64,000 nt of DNA from Shewanella polaris (GCF_006385555.1 NZ_CP041036.1:3224001-3288000), one strand, 5' to 3'; positions 35,441 through 45,067 are shown, numbered from the stretch's first letter. Notes: generated by a model from the sequence alone, not told the origin. Translations and numbers: made by a program.

Positions 35441-35827
35441 CTAACAAGAAAATATTGGAGGACGATATAAAGAAGAGTTATATTGCGGAGTTGTATTTTG
35501 AGTCAAACCAGATATAAAACTACTCAAACTTGAGATGGTTACTGATTGGACAATTTTCATTTCAAGAGCAATTGAAAAGCAAGTACCTATCGGACATTCA
35601 CATTGATTATCACAACAATCAGGAATGTCAGCGGTAGATGTTTTAACGGCATCAACATCTGATGTTAATTGGTGATGGCAAGCGTTAGTCGCAGCGGTAT
35701 TCACTGGATTTGATTTACTTAACATTGAATTCATATCAGAGGGGCATGGCAAAATCACAGACGCAAAAGCTTGACTGACAAATGTCATCAAGATAAGCAT
35801 CACTGTGATAATTCTCATACGATTCAA
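35441..35827 (-). CDS. Small secreted Cys-rich protein (copper-associated), paralogue 2
   Basis: Starting with TTG at 35827 (GGAG six bases upstream) it is 128 residues: NRMRIITVMLILMTFVSQAF as signal peptide, ASVILPCPSD, a Cys cluster DCCDNQCECPIGTCFS and the shared end SSLYRPPIF. It aligns along its length with the protein at 28659-29027. It directly precedes cusC on the same strand. The Cys pattern suggests a secreted metal-binding or metal-sensing role. Confidence 0.7.
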   Translation of the reverse strand: MNRMRIITVMLILMTFVSQAFASVILPCPSDMNSMLSKSNPVNTAATNACHHQLTSDVDAVKTSTADIPDCCDNQCECPIGTCFSIALEMKIVQSVTISSLSSFISGLTQNTTPQYNSSLYRPPIFSC

Positions 35828-35997
35828 GACAGGCTCCAATGTTATTAATTGTGTTAATTTTAACTCTACTTGCCTAAATAATCCTAGTTAACTGTAGTGT
35901 TTTTTCACTTTAAACCACTGATACTTGAGATAGATCACACTTCGAAAGCTCTAACTAAAAGATAGTCAGTATCGATAAAAATTAACATCTAATTGTC

Positions 35998-36363
35998 TTA
36001 ACTTATCTTGGATCCTGGTGGGGGTTTGTGGCAACTATGTGGTTGATGATTTGCATTATCTTTGATGTTTTGATCCACAAATTGGTAGTAACTTTCCTTC
36101 ACATGAGTCCACCAATCGTTATGAATATTAGCACCATGCTTTCTGATAACCGCTTCAATACCTTCTAAATTGATATGGCTGGCATCATAGGTTAGATAAA
36201 TAGATCCCGATTTGTCATTATAAATCACTTCGTCTATGCCAAACAGTTTGTCTATCTCAGTCTTTAATGCTTCTAAATTTTGATTATCTACTCCAGTTAA
36301 TCTTAGGTTTCTGACAACTAAAGTCGCTTCTTTAACGCCCGGTCTATGTTCAAAATCACTCAT
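35998..36363 (-). CDS. HMA-like ferredoxin-fold protein lacking CxxC
   Basis: 121 residues from MSDFEHRPGVKEATLVVRNL (ATG at 36363 with GAGAGA upstream; the frame allows six more codons). The fold pattern is HMA-like (strand VKEATLVVRNLRL, helix NLEALKTEIDKLFGIDEVIY, strand GSIYLTYDASHINLEGIEAV), but the metal-binding CxxC loop is absent: LTGVDNQN occupies that position. The C-terminus carries HQPHSCHK, a possible metal site. It is encoded between the cus and P-type ATPase operons. Confidence 0.65.
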   Translation of the reverse strand: MSDFEHRPGVKEATLVVRNLRLTGVDNQNLEALKTEIDKLFGIDEVIYNDKSGSIYLTYDASHINLEGIEAVIRKHGANIHNDWWTHVKESYYQFVDQNIKDNANHQPHSCHKPPPGSKIS

Positions 36364-36574
36364 AATGTCTCTCTTAATCATTAACTCATCATTTTTCTGA
36401 TGATTTAGGAAAAAAGTAATTAATAAAAAACGGCCAATTTTCTAACCTAGACTGTAAACAGCTTAGGTTAGAATCAAGATATTGATTGCAAAGTTAAAAA
36501 TGCTCATTTTAATACTGCTATTATCTTCATCATTGATACCAAAATATTGAAAAATACGCATGGATATCTAGTGT

Positions 36575-36925
36575 TTACTCAACAATCAATACACCCTTAT
36601 ACATTTGCATCTGACAATGAAATGGATACTCACCCTTTTCCAGTGCCGGTAATGATATCGTCGTGGGCTTATCCAGCGCTAAATCCTGGCTAATCTCCAA
36701 GTCGGGTAGCAAGACTGTGGCTGAACATCCGGATTTATCTTGGCGTAAAAAGGTTATCTCTGTTGGTGTATTAGCCGAAATTTTAATTCGTGCAGGCGTA
36801 TACACACCGTCTTTAACCAGTATCAATGTACTAGCGTCAACACTAGAATCCTTTGTCGGTTTATATAGCCAAAACCACCAAATGATAAAACCGATTAATG
36901 CGATACACAGTAAATTAATTAACAT
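36575..36925 (-). CDS. Membrane-anchored cupredoxin-like protein
   Basis: 116 residues: one N-terminal membrane helix (LLCIALIGFIIWWFWLY) and a cupredoxin-type beta domain. Possible copper ligands are in SGCSATVLLPDL and FHCQMQMYKG (Cys, His, Met at the classical loop). It is 10 bp downstream of the P-type ATPase gene on the same strand and so co-transcribed with it; in the periplasm it may accept the exported Cu(I). Confidence 0.8.
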   Translation of the reverse strand: MLINLLCIALIGFIIWWFWLYKPTKDSSVDASTLILVKDGVYTPARIKISANTPTEITFLRQDKSGCSATVLLPDLEISQDLALDKPTTISLPALEKGEYPFHCQMQMYKGVLIVE

Positions 36926-36935
36926 ATTGAAGCTC

Positions 36936-39182
36936 CTAGTGTTCTTTGGCTTTAAACAAACGTAAACGGTTAGCGTTACTCACTACGGTAAGTGATGAAA
37001 AGGCCATCGCAGCGCCGGCAATCACTGGATTTAGCAAAATACCAAAAACAGGGAAAAGCACACCTGCTGCTAAGGGAATACCCGCGACGTTGTAAATAAA
37101 CGCGCCAAACAAGTTTTGTTTAATGTTGCGCAGCGTTGCTTTACTAATGGCTATCGCATCGGCTAAGCCATGAAGTGATCCGCGCATTAAGGTAACATCA
37201 GCGCTTTCTATCGCCACATCAGTGCCTGTTCCAATAGCAAAGCCAACATCGGCTAACGCTAATGCGGGGGCGTCATTAATCCCATCGCCGGTCATACCAA
37301 CCACTTCATTTTGTTGCTGAAGTTCAGCCACTTTATTGGCTTTATCTTCTGGCATGACTTCTGCGAAAAAATCATCAATACCAACTTTTTTAGCCACTGC
37401 GGCGGCGGTCGCTTTATTATCCCCGGTTAACATAATCACTTTGATGCCACTGCGTTTCAGTCTCGCAATCGCTTCGATTGAATCAGGCTTTATCGGATCT
37501 GATACCGCAATAATGGCCAGTAATTGCCCTGCAAGCGCTAAATACATTGGTGTTTTAGCATTTTCAGCTAACACTTGGGCCTTAGCTTCATTGAATCCAA
37601 TATCAATATTTTTGTCTTGCATTAATTTTAGATTACCAAATAATAATATCTGGCCATCCACTTCAGCTTCTACACCTTTACCTGAAATGGCATTGAAGTG
37701 CTCAGTGTCAATGGCTTCAATACCTCTATCATTCGCACTTTCAACAATAGCTTGCGCGAGTGGATGTTCGGAGTGACTTTCAATTCCAGCAGACAAGGCA
37801 AGTACCTGCTCTTCACAGTCTGCATTAACCAAAATAATATCGGTAACTTGCGGTTTACCTTCGGTAATGGTGCCGGTTTTATCTAATATCATGGCGGTTA
37901 TTTTAGACGCTGTTTGCAATGCTTCACCGTTACGAATAAGCACCCCCGATTCAGCTGCCTTACCAACGCCGACCATCACTGACATTGGCGTTGCAAGTCC
38001 TAACGCACAAGGACAAGCAATAATTAATACTGTTGTTGCAGACACGATGGCAAATACACTCGACGGCTCAGGGCCAAAGTTAAACCACACCATGGCACTG
38101 ACTATAGCGATGATCATAATAGCGGGCACAAAGTAAGCGGCTATGACATCTGCTAAACGTCCAATCGGCGGCTTAGAGTTTTGCGCCCGCTTGACCATAC
38201 TAATAATGCGCGCCAGTGCGGTATCTTTACCTACACGAGTGGCTTTAAATATGATTGAGCCTGATTTATTCAAGGTGCCAGTGACCACATCGTCACCTAT
38301 CACTTTTTCAACAGGCATTGGCTCACCGGTCAACATTGATTCATCAATGGTGCTGTTACCTTCAAAAACCACCCCATCAACTGGGATTTTTTCGCCAGGG
38401 CGAACTTTTACGTGATCATTAAGTAATACATGAGCAATATCGATGTCGAGGTCTTTTCCATCACGGATAACCCGAGCAGTTTTAGCTTGCAAACCAATGA
38501 GACGCTTAATCGCTTCAGAGGTTTTACCGCGCGCTTTAACTTCTAGTGCTAAACCAAGATTAATTAAACCAATAATCATTGCGGTCGCTTCAAAGTAAAC
38601 ATGCCTTGCCATCTCGGGAAATAATTGTGGAAATGCAACTATCAACATAGAGTAAACCCAAGCAGTACCGGTACCTAAGGCAATGAGGGTATCCATATTG
38701 GCGTTATGGTTTAAAAATGATTTCCAAGCGCCGATATAAAAATGCCTACCTGATATCAGCATAATGGCCAGAGTCACCACACCGACCAGTCCCCACACAG
38801 TTTGCTCTAATAGGGTTGATACCGTCATTTCGCCAATAAACAGTCCATAAATCATCAACGGAATACCGACGGACAAAGCGATAATGGTATGGCGTAATAA
38901 ACTTTTATAATGTTGTAAATCAGCCTGTTCTTTCTCGTTCATGGCATCTTCTGCCGACTCAGCCTGTATTTGAGTGGCATTATAACCAGCGCTTTCTACT
39001 GCTTTTATAATCAACTCGGCTGATGCGTTACCATTAACCAGTACCGTTCTGTCCGCAAAATTCATCTCGGCCGAATCAACACCTTCTACGCTGCTAATCG
39101 CTTTTTCAATTTTGCCAACACAACTCGCGCAGCCTGCACCGAGGATATTGAGTTGTATAGGTGATTTTTTTGTTTGATTCAT
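36936..39182 (-). CDS. copA: Cu+-exporting P-type ATPase (CopA, P1B-type)
   Basis: 748 residues. One N-terminal HMA domain with [10 protein letters not shown] (C18, C21), then eight helices; metal-channel motif [13 protein letters not shown] (C390, C392), phosphorylation site DKTGT (D434), TGES-equivalent MLTGEP (about 283-288), [10 protein letters not shown] and [16 protein letters not shown], and the HP motif in SHSEHPLA. It pumps Cu(I) from cytoplasm to periplasm. The start codon overlaps the MerR stop (TAATG at 39180-39184), so translation is coupled to the regulator. Distinct from the multicopper oxidase also called CopA. Confidence 0.96.
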   Translation of the reverse strand: MNQTKKSPIQLNILGAGCASCVGKIEKAISSVEGVDSAEMNFADRTVLVNGNASAELIIKAVESAGYNATQIQAESAEDAMNEKEQADLQHYKSLLRHTIIALSVGIPLMIYGLFIGEMTVSTLLEQTVWGLVGVVTLAIMLISGRHFYIGAWKSFLNHNANMDTLIALGTGTAWVYSMLIVAFPQLFPEMARHVYFEATAMIIGLINLGLALEVKARGKTSEAIKRLIGLQAKTARVIRDGKDLDIDIAHVLLNDHVKVRPGEKIPVDGVVFEGNSTIDESMLTGEPMPVEKVIGDDVVTGTLNKSGSIIFKATRVGKDTALARIISMVKRAQNSKPPIGRLADVIAAYFVPAIMIIAIVSAMVWFNFGPEPSSVFAIVSATTVLIIACPCALGLATPMSVMVGVGKAAESGVLIRNGEALQTASKITAMILDKTGTITEGKPQVTDIILVNADCEEQVLALSAGIESHSEHPLAQAIVESANDRGIEAIDTEHFNAISGKGVEAEVDGQILLFGNLKLMQDKNIDIGFNEAKAQVLAENAKTPMYLALAGQLLAIIAVSDPIKPDSIEAIARLKRSGIKVIMLTGDNKATAAAVAKKVGIDDFFAEVMPEDKANKVAELQQQNEVVGMTGDGINDAPALALADVGFAIGTGTDVAIESADVTLMRGSLHGLADAIAISKATLRNIKQNLFGAFIYNVAGIPLAAGVLFPVFGILLNPVIAGAAMAFSSLTVVSNANRLRLFKAKEH

Positions 39183-39652
39183 TACTTAACCTCCGTTGAC
39201 GCTAATATAATGTGGTCATGCTGAGTAATTGTTGGTGTTCGAGTCTCTGCCTGGTGTGTACTTTCAATCAAATGGCAAACCATATTTCCTGTAGGCAAGT
39301 TATCTGGCATAGTTGACCATTGTTCAACAGCCTGAAGAAGTCTTGCCCTTAGTTTCATCGTTTCATTAAATTGCTCTTCCGTTTCATCCAACTTTTGTTT
39401 TACTAATTCACGCACAAGGTTACATGCACTTTCACCATGATCAGTGTTAGAAAAAATCAACTTAATTTCTTCAATTGAAAAATCAAGCTTACGAGAACTT
39501 AGGATAAATTTCATACGGCTTAAATCTTTCTCGCCATAATATTTATATCCATTATCAGGTGACTTACAGGGAGAAAGTAGACCTATACGAGTATAAAATC
39601 TAACCGTGTCACTGGTTACATTGAGTTTTTTAGCTAATTGATTAACTTTCAT
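39182..39652 (-). CDS. MerR-family metal-responsive regulator
   Basis: 156 residues from [20 protein letters not shown] (ATG at 39652, AGAGG upstream; the frame extends 21 codons further without support). Winged HTH in residues 1-70, dimerisation helix, and cysteines in [10 protein letters not shown] (about 79) and MVCHLIEST (about 131). The first Cys occupies the position that CueR fills with Ser, and the C-terminus lacks the CueR C-x7-C loop, so the metal specificity may differ from CueR despite the copper context. It leads the operon with the P-type ATPase. Confidence 0.88.
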   Translation of the reverse strand: MKVNQLAKKLNVTSDTVRFYTRIGLLSPCKSPDNGYKYYGEKDLSRMKFILSSRKLDFSIEEIKLIFSNTDHGESACNLVRELVKQKLDETEEQFNETMKLRARLLQAVEQWSTMPDNLPTGNMVCHLIESTHQAETRTPTITQHDHIILASTEVK

Positions 39653-39696
39653 AAAACCTCTGAATACACTAGATTTATTTTCAGAAAACAATTTGC

Positions 39697-39713
39697 GGAC
39701 CGATAATTCGGCC
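39697..39713. promoter_or_regulatory. Candidate operator upstream of merR-copA
   Basis: GGACCGATAATTCGGCC is a near-perfect palindrome 45 bp upstream of the MerR start. Its length and position suit a MerR-type operator in a stretched promoter, but clear -35/-10 hexamers were not identified. Confidence 0.4.
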
Positions 39714-39730
39714 ACACATAGGTAATCTAT

Positions 39731-39763
39731 TTAATAAATTAAAGGTGCACATTGAGTGCACCC
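39731..39763 (-). terminator. Terminator of the DUF2057 gene
   Basis: On the minus strand GGTGCAC-TCAAT-GTGCACC (39762-39744) is a perfect 7-bp hairpin followed by TTTAATTTATT, just past the stop at 39775. Confidence 0.7.
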
Positions 39764-39774
39764 TCAGAGTTATA

Positions 39775-40209
39775 CTACTGACTCATCATTTTTCTATGTT
39801 GCTTCATGATGAGGGCCATCAATTCTTCGTGATTTACTAAAGTGACAGTTTCATTACTCATACTTGCACTATTAAGAGTTATGACTGGAGATGAAATGAA
39901 GCTCTTTGCATTTTTAGTTGATAAAATATCTTTTGTACTAACCTTAATATCCTCATCATTTGTTAAGTTTAAACTCCAGTATAATGAGTCTGATTTAACA
40001 AAGTTAGTATCATCAGCCCCCGATCTGAAGACTTCAAAAAAACGTAACTCGACTAAATGCTCTCCTTGATTAATATCAATTGTACTTGACTGTTCTGTTG
40101 GTTGCCCATCAATCGATGTAAATACTAAATAGTCAGGTAATGAGATAGTCGCTGCCATAGACATAGAACTGACAGCTGATAAAAGTGTAATTGCGATAAA
40201 TTTTTTCAT
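39775..40209 (-). CDS. DUF2057-family periplasmic protein
   Basis: 144 residues from MKKFIAITLLSAVSSMSMAA (ATG at 40209, GGAG upstream). After the signal peptide the mature part starts TISLPDYLVFTSIDGQ, as in the DUF2057 (YccT-like) family, with INQGEHLVELRFFEVFRSG as a second landmark. Function in the family is unknown. It is a separate unit with its own terminator and sits at the edge of the copper island; a role in copper handling is not indicated by sequence. Confidence 0.75.
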   Translation of the reverse strand: MKKFIAITLLSAVSSMSMAATISLPDYLVFTSIDGQPTEQSSTIDINQGEHLVELRFFEVFRSGADDTNFVKSDSLYWSLNLTNDEDIKVSTKDILSTKNAKSFISSPVITLNSASMSNETVTLVNHEELMALIMKQHRKMMSQ

Positions 40210-40301
40210 GAGAAACTCCAATAGCTTTTTAATGCTCAATAAGATAAATGAGCAACGGAAATCTTTATAAATTAATGTAGTTGGTTAATTAAAATAAAGA
40301 A

Positions 40302-40661
40302 TTAAGCAATTGGAGGGGGATTTTGACTTCCAAGCGAAGCTGGAGTTGATATCCATAAAGTCGAGTTAACTTTAGAACTTGTGAATAGATTATTAACTAA
40401 ATTTGAATCCGATAACAAAACAAATGCATTCGCGACTGCATGGCAATGACTAATACAATGGCTTGAATTATCAAGACAACAGTTATCGGTATCGTCACAA
40501 TCGTTGTCCATCATAATTGAATGTGACATAGAGATAGATTGCATATCTGATTCTGACATTTCGTTAGACATAGCTGTATTTGGCACTAATAGCTGTACTA
40601 TTAATGCCAAGATAATTGCTATATTTAACAAAATTTTAATCATGCAGTTGTATCCACTCAT
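40302..40661 (-). CDS. Small secreted Cys/His/Met-rich protein, paralogue 3
   Basis: 119 residues (ATG at 40661, alternative ATG at 40643). Hydrophobic signal (IKILLNIAIILALIVQLLVP), Met/His-rich stretch ISMSHSIMMDND, Cys cluster TDNCCLDNSSHCISHCHAV and a Pro-rich end SQNPPPIA. Same layout as the two proteins around cusCBA but more diverged: CC-x6-C-x3-C-H. It closes the copper island on the right. Metal binding is likely, function unknown. Confidence 0.62.
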   Translation of the reverse strand: MSGYNCMIKILLNIAIILALIVQLLVPNTAMSNEMSESDMQSISMSHSIMMDNDCDDTDNCCLDNSSHCISHCHAVANAFVLLSDSNLVNNLFTSSKVNSTLWISTPASLGSQNPPPIA

Positions 40662-41279
40662 ATTAATTAAATCGACATTAGCATATTTTTAACTTGAATT
40701 CTATTACACGAGTCACGTTCTTAGGATTATGAAAACCTTTGACTTGTTATCTATTGTGATTAACCAACATACGATTAATCTATATTTAACATAACATGTT
40801 CCTATGACTGGATAAATCTAAAAATTTCAAGTTAGGCTCTATATATTTCCATTGAAAAATTAAACGCTGTTTGAATGATTCTATTACATAAACTATGTTA
40901 GACGTTATCCCCTAATCCCATGTCTTTGAATAATGTATGTTGCCTAAAACAGTACAAAACCTAGATACGAAAAGCATTCTGCAAAAACTCACAATCAAGA
41001 TTTTTGGACAATAGAACACGTTGTCTACAACAAAATAATAATAAATTTTTGTATTTGGTTAGCAATACTTAAATTGAAAATTCTTACTATTCATATGACA
41101 TTTTGAATTTTTAAAACATAGATAATTCGTAGTTGAATGAAAATATTACGTTTTCCATTAATTAACATCACTGGCTTAATTTTATACATTGTTCTGAGTC
41201 ACATTTATACCTAATAAATCATCCACCATACCTCTTAATGGGTATTATTAGATAAATTTCATATACTCAGGGCGGCTTT
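40662..41279. other. Gene-free interval
   Basis: Over 600 bp, AT-rich, with no gene recognised. It separates the copper island from the DUF4382 gene; the latter's promoter must lie in its right part, but no hexamers stand out. Confidence 0.4.
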
Positions 41280-42275
41280 ATGACGATTTGTAGAACAATG
41301 TTGTTATCCTCTATTTTTTTACTTACCGCATGCGGGAGTGATTCAGATAGTGCGGTGACGGTAGCAGAACAAGTATTACCTCAGGGACAATTCTCTTTAG
41401 CTATTTCTGATTCACCTATGACTGGAGTTTCCCATGTTGGTATGGTCATGGGGGAACTGGTCATGACTGATGCTGAGGGCGTAATCCATAGACATGATTT
41501 ACAGAATATGACGTTTAATCTACTCGATTTTCAGGGGATGGATAGCCATCTTGTAGTCGATAATATCGACTTACCTCTGGGTCAGTACCATGATGCCTAT
41601 GTCACCATCCAACAGGGCGATGGCAATGACGGCTGCTATGTTGAAGATGGCCAGGGTCGACACGGTTTATATGTAGCCGAGGGACAACTTCCAGTTTCAG
41701 ATTTTGAAATAGTAGCTGACCAACATATTTCCATCACCATGGAAATTGACTTGTATCGTGGCCTGTCATATCAACAAGGAGAATACCATTTAGAGCATCA
41801 AGCGATGTGGTCCGTTGATAATCGCTATATGGGCCACTTGCTGGGTGAAGTAGATCCTCAATGGATAGCCGATTGCGAGACAACTTATTCAGACCGGACT
41901 CCGATCGGAGGACAATTTAGTCACATGGCCTATTTGTATCCTGAAGAGATAACTAATATTGATCAAATGACGGATATGAGAACCAATCCTCCTGAGGGTG
42001 TAACGCTACCAACTGCGGTAAGTCCTATGATGCAGGATATTGACGGTAACTGGCACTTTGCCATGGGTTATTTGCCAGCTGGAAATTATCGGGTCGGCTA
42101 CAGTTGTTTAGGTCATTTAGATGACCCTGTCACCGATGATATGACTAGTGGTCAATTTGTTATGTTCAAAGATTCTGGTTTAGTTACCATAGAAGCAGGA
42201 ACACAGGGTGGCCAGCAAACAGTACATGAGTGCGGTAACGGCAATGGTGGTCATCACGGACACCACGGCGGCTAG
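41280..42275 (+). CDS. DUF4382-domain lipoprotein
   Basis: 331 residues. Lipoprotein signal (MLLSSIFLLTACGSDS; lipobox Cys18), then a DUF4382 domain: GQFSLAISDSPMTGVSHVGM, LNMTF-like NMTFNLLDFQG and LPLGQYHDAYVTI. The rest contains a second beta domain and a His/Gly-rich C-terminal tail (GNGNGGHHGHHGG) that could bind metal. Secreted surface or periplasmic protein of unknown role; homologues are common in Shewanella and Vibrio. ATG at 41280 with AGGGCGG upstream. Confidence 0.82.
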   Translation: MTICRTMLLSSIFLLTACGSDSDSAVTVAEQVLPQGQFSLAISDSPMTGVSHVGMVMGELVMTDAEGVIHRHDLQNMTFNLLDFQGMDSHLVVDNIDLPLGQYHDAYVTIQQGDGNDGCYVEDGQGRHGLYVAEGQLPVSDFEIVADQHISITMEIDLYRGLSYQQGEYHLEHQAMWSVDNRYMGHLLGEVDPQWIADCETTYSDRTPIGGQFSHMAYLYPEEITNIDQMTDMRTNPPEGVTLPTAVSPMMQDIDGNWHFAMGYLPAGNYRVGYSCLGHLDDPVTDDMTSGQFVMFKDSGLVTIEAGTQGGQQTVHECGNGNGGHHGHHGG

Positions 42276-42285
42276 CTAAATGAGT

Positions 42286-42312
42286 CAGGCTCCCATTCAT
42301 TTGGGAGCCTCC
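42286..42312 (+). terminator. Hairpin after the DUF4382 gene
   Basis: AGGCTCCCA-TTCAT-TTGGGAGCCT is a strong 9-bp stem 12 bp past the stop. It lacks a T-tract, so it may end or protect the transcript rather than act as a full intrinsic terminator. Confidence 0.5.
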
Positions 42313-42339
42313 ACGACCAAAAAGATAGTAAGGCATGTT

Positions 42340-42355
42340 AATGATGATTATCATT
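42340..42355. promoter_or_regulatory. Fur-box-like palindrome without an obvious target
   Basis: AATGATGATTATCATT matches the Fur consensus core well. The nearest downstream plus-strand region (42360-42780) has no recognisable gene, so it may be left over from a deleted iron-regulated gene. Confidence 0.45.
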
Positions 42356-42631
42356 AACTCGAAATATGAGCAGATACCCTGATCCATTATGGTTAATTGG
42401 CAGCCCTGCATATAAAGTGACAAAAACTAAAAGAGGTCAATCATCAGCCACAACTAAAGAGTCTTTATGATTTTGTTACTTTTCTTGTTGGAAAATAGCT
42501 CTTAGTCTTCTCTTATATAGCTTACTTTCCGGACCCATATTGACTTCTTTAATAGTGTCAATAAAACCTAGTATTAAATTCATAGTCAGTTGAAGGAAAT
42601 ATGTGCCATCACATTAATTATCAAAATCTAA

Positions 42632-42690
42632 ACGTAATAGAGCGTAAATAATTTATGTGTCTGGGCTCATTTCTGGACAGAAACGTTTTA
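42632..42690. repeat. Dispersed repeat family A, copy 3
   Basis: GTAAATAATTTATGTGTCTGG followed by CTCATTTCTGGACAGAAACG; matches the copies at 2028 and 8177 in the TAAATAATTTA and ATTTCTGGACAGAAA parts. Confidence 0.55.
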
Positions 42691-42778
42691 GAAAATCCAG
42701 TGTTTCAATTTACTTTTCATAAAGTTTACCCTGCCCCCACTAAATTCAGGTCAGTCGTTTACTTTTGATGGCAAATAA

Positions 42779-43075
42779 CTAGGGCCTGTTGAACTTTGCT
42801 GATTGAATTTTGATCAAGATAAAAACGTGTTAATCGAGGCGAGTGGATTTGCGGCTTAGCAATCTAAACACCACTCGCTTAGCAAAGAATTGCTCAACAA
42901 AGCGTAAAACGTTTTTAGCCGAACCCTTCGGGCTGTGTTTGTTGTTCATTTCTACAGCGTTATCGACTTCTAATGTAGAATAACGACACTATAAATCCTC
43001 AGCCTTGTAGCTCATGTTTACGAAATGAACAACAAGTCGCTGCAAAAACAACCTTGAAAGCTCAACAAGCCCTAG
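42779..43075. mobile_element. MITE-like element, 297 bp
   Basis: Terminal inverted repeats CTAGGGCCTGTTGAACTTT (left) and AAAGCTCAACAAGCCCTAG (right) differ at two positions. Internal hairpins include GCCGAACCCTTCGGGCTG, and TTGTTGTTCATTTC ... GAAATGAACAACAA is a second long dyad. There is no ORF. The CTAGGGCCTGTTGAAC ends recur in marine gammaproteobacterial genomes, to my knowledge as non-autonomous elements. Confidence 0.75.
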
Positions 43076-43567
43076 AGGATAGTTAACTGCGCTGTACAAC
43101 ATTCAGGCTGCCTGAATTATTTCCAATGAGTGGTTTTTAAGATATGACCTTCAGCCGCTAACGTCATCATAATTCCCCTACTAGGCACTTAACTATTCAC
43201 CAAAACCACATGTAGTTGCAAATTGTACCAATAATTCAAGGTTAAAATCGCTCATCAAGACATATATCACTGTTTTATAAAGCTTATACTCCCACAATTA
43301 GTGTTTGCTGCATGCAAAGCGATCACTGCTGCCGATATTGATGTATTGGGCGATGAAGTGGTGAGGTCTCTCACCAACAACGACAACTAGCACAACAAAG
43401 TGTTTTAGTAGTGAAAAATAAGCTCCTTGAGCAAGAAGGGATTATCACCAGTCAGCTCTTACTTTGTCAGCCTCTAGGATACGTTGTTACGGGGACGGCT
43501 GGGGTCAATTTATCCTTACTGTGACCAATGTTGTTCCACATGTTATCAAGATGAAATGGAGTTATTT

Positions 43568-44194
43568 ATGAACAAACGTTGGATGCTTGCCCTTGCCTGC
43601 TTATTGGTTAGTATTACAGGCTACAATTGCCAAGCCGAGGACAGCTTAATGCTATCTCTTACTGCTGAATGCACACAGTTGATTGAGGACGGGTTTAATC
43701 AGGAAAATGGCGCATGGCAGTCGTATAGTGGAATATGGGAGTTTGCTGACGGTCGGCTAACACAAACGAGTACGCGTGATTATTCTCCCGTTATTTTGCG
43801 TCGAGATCATCAATTTAGCGATGTTGATCTCAGTGTCGAATTTAAACCAATATCAGGTCGAATGGATGCCAGTGGCGGGGTGATTTTTCGCGCATTAGAT
43901 CACGAAAATTACTATGTTGTTAGAGCCAACAGTCTCGAAAACAATTTTAGACTTTATACGGTAAAAGATGGTGTACGGCGACAAATTGCTTCCGCTCTCA
44001 CATCACCACCGACTCTGGGCCAGTTTCATCAAATTCGTATTGTTGCTATTGGTGCCACCATCCAAGCCTATTTAAACGGTAAATTATTGTTAAATCACCA
44101 CGATAATACCTTTAAACGTGGTTTTGTCGGCCTGTGGACTAAGGCCGATTCCGTAACCGAATTTGATCAATTCAAGGTAATTGGAGTGGAGTGA
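43568..44194 (+). CDS. Secreted DUF1080 / concanavalin-like protein
   Basis: 208 residues from MNKRWMLALACLLVSITGYN (ATG at 43568, GGAG upstream; the open frame extends 28 codons further without support). The signal peptide ends near CQAED. The mature beta-sandwich matches the 3-keto-disaccharide hydrolase (DUF1080)/lectin-like fold: DGFNQENGAWQSYSGIWEFA, SGGVIFRALDHENYYVVRAN, GQFHQIRIVAIGATIQAYLN and RGFVGLWTKADSVTEFDQFK. Such domains bind or cleave glycans. It stands alone in a repeat-rich region. Confidence 0.75.
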   Translation: MNKRWMLALACLLVSITGYNCQAEDSLMLSLTAECTQLIEDGFNQENGAWQSYSGIWEFADGRLTQTSTRDYSPVILRRDHQFSDVDLSVEFKPISGRMDASGGVIFRALDHENYYVVRANSLENNFRLYTVKDGVRRQIASALTSPPTLGQFHQIRIVAIGATIQAYLNGKLLLNHHDNTFKRGFVGLWTKADSVTEFDQFKVIGVE

Positions 44195-44470
44195 ATCAGC
44201 TTGGTCGCGAAATAGATGGGGTCAGTATAAAATTTATCGAGGTCTATAAGACTGTTTCATTTATCAAAAATTTAAAGCGTGAATAACAATTGGTGCAACT
44301 TTTGATGCAAGCCTTTCATCCATAATTCGATAAGTTTTTGTATGTCAAAACTCTATTAATCAAGAATTGATGACATCATCTGCCAACGCACTTTGGGGCA
44401 AAGATTTGCCAGTAATAAACCCGTTACCTTTTGCTGATAAAGTAGCCCTAGGTTGTAGGGCCATTTTATA
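44195..44470. other. Gene-free interval
   Basis: No gene recognised. ACTTTGGGGCAAAG at 44389-44402 recalls the start of the TTTTGGGGCA repeats seen elsewhere but does not continue. Confidence 0.35.
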
Positions 44471-45067
44471 TTAGCAATCTGTACTTTCTGAAAGTAATAG
44501 GGCATCTTCTAATTCAACACCAAGATATCTTATCGTATTGTCTACCTTTGTATGGCCTAGTAAAAGTTGAACTGCTCGAATATTCTTTGTTTTTGCATAA
44601 ACAAGTGTCGCCTTGGTTCGCCTCATAGAGTGGGTTCCATATAGGGTTGGATCTAATCCCAGATCAGATGCCCATTTCCTAACAATGTATCTATAGTATG
44701 AGTAGCTAATCGACTGTTGCTTTAATCTAGGACTGGGGAAAACAAAATCGCTTGCGCTTAACGATGCAAGCAAGATCCATTTAATCAGACTTTGTTGGGT
44801 TCTTGAGGTGATTTCAAACTGAACTTCAATGTCAGTCTTCTGTTGGATATGCTTAACTCGATTAAATATCCGGTCTTGAGAAGCAATATCGCATACTTTC
44901 AAAGGTAATAAGTCGCTAGCCCTAAGTTTGCTATCAATAGCCAAATTGAGCAGTGCCAACTGCATCAAATTGCTCTCAATCTCAAGTCTAGTACGAATAC
45001 GCCAAATTTCTTCAAGCCGAAAAGGCTTTTTGACGCCACTTCATTGCCCACGGTTTAATATGACCAT
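44471..45067 (-). pseudogene. Tyrosine recombinase interrupted by an in-frame TGA
   Basis: From ATG at 45067, preceded by a strong AAAGGAGGTC, the frame reads MVILNRGQ, TGA (45041-45043), then SGVKKPFRLEEIWRIRTRLE and on without further stops to 44471. Catalytic residues are present: Arg in IDSKLRASDLL, Lys in HIQQKT, HSMRRTKA (His-x-x-Arg), LGHTKVDNTIRYLG (His and Tyr). A downstream start (TTG at 44968) would give a 165-residue protein missing the N-terminal DNA-binding arm. The type is common in marine gammaproteobacterial mobile islands. Confidence 0.75.

Larger units (their letters stand above)
42276..43567. other. Gene-poor interval with repeats and a coding remnant
   Basis: It contains the hairpin and Fur-like site above, repeat A copy 3 (42632-42690) and the MITE-like element (42779-43075). 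At about 43380-43525 a start-less open frame (SHQQRQLAQQSVLVVKNKLL...) suggests the tail of a broken gene of unknown family. Confidence 0.45.

Noticed and set aside
37336..38415. Several open frames opposite the P-type ATPase gene
   Set aside because: Antisense shadows of a well-supported conserved gene.
43380..43525. Start-less ORF as a complete small gene
   Set aside because: No start codon or ribosome binding site; at most the tail of a broken gene of unknown family.
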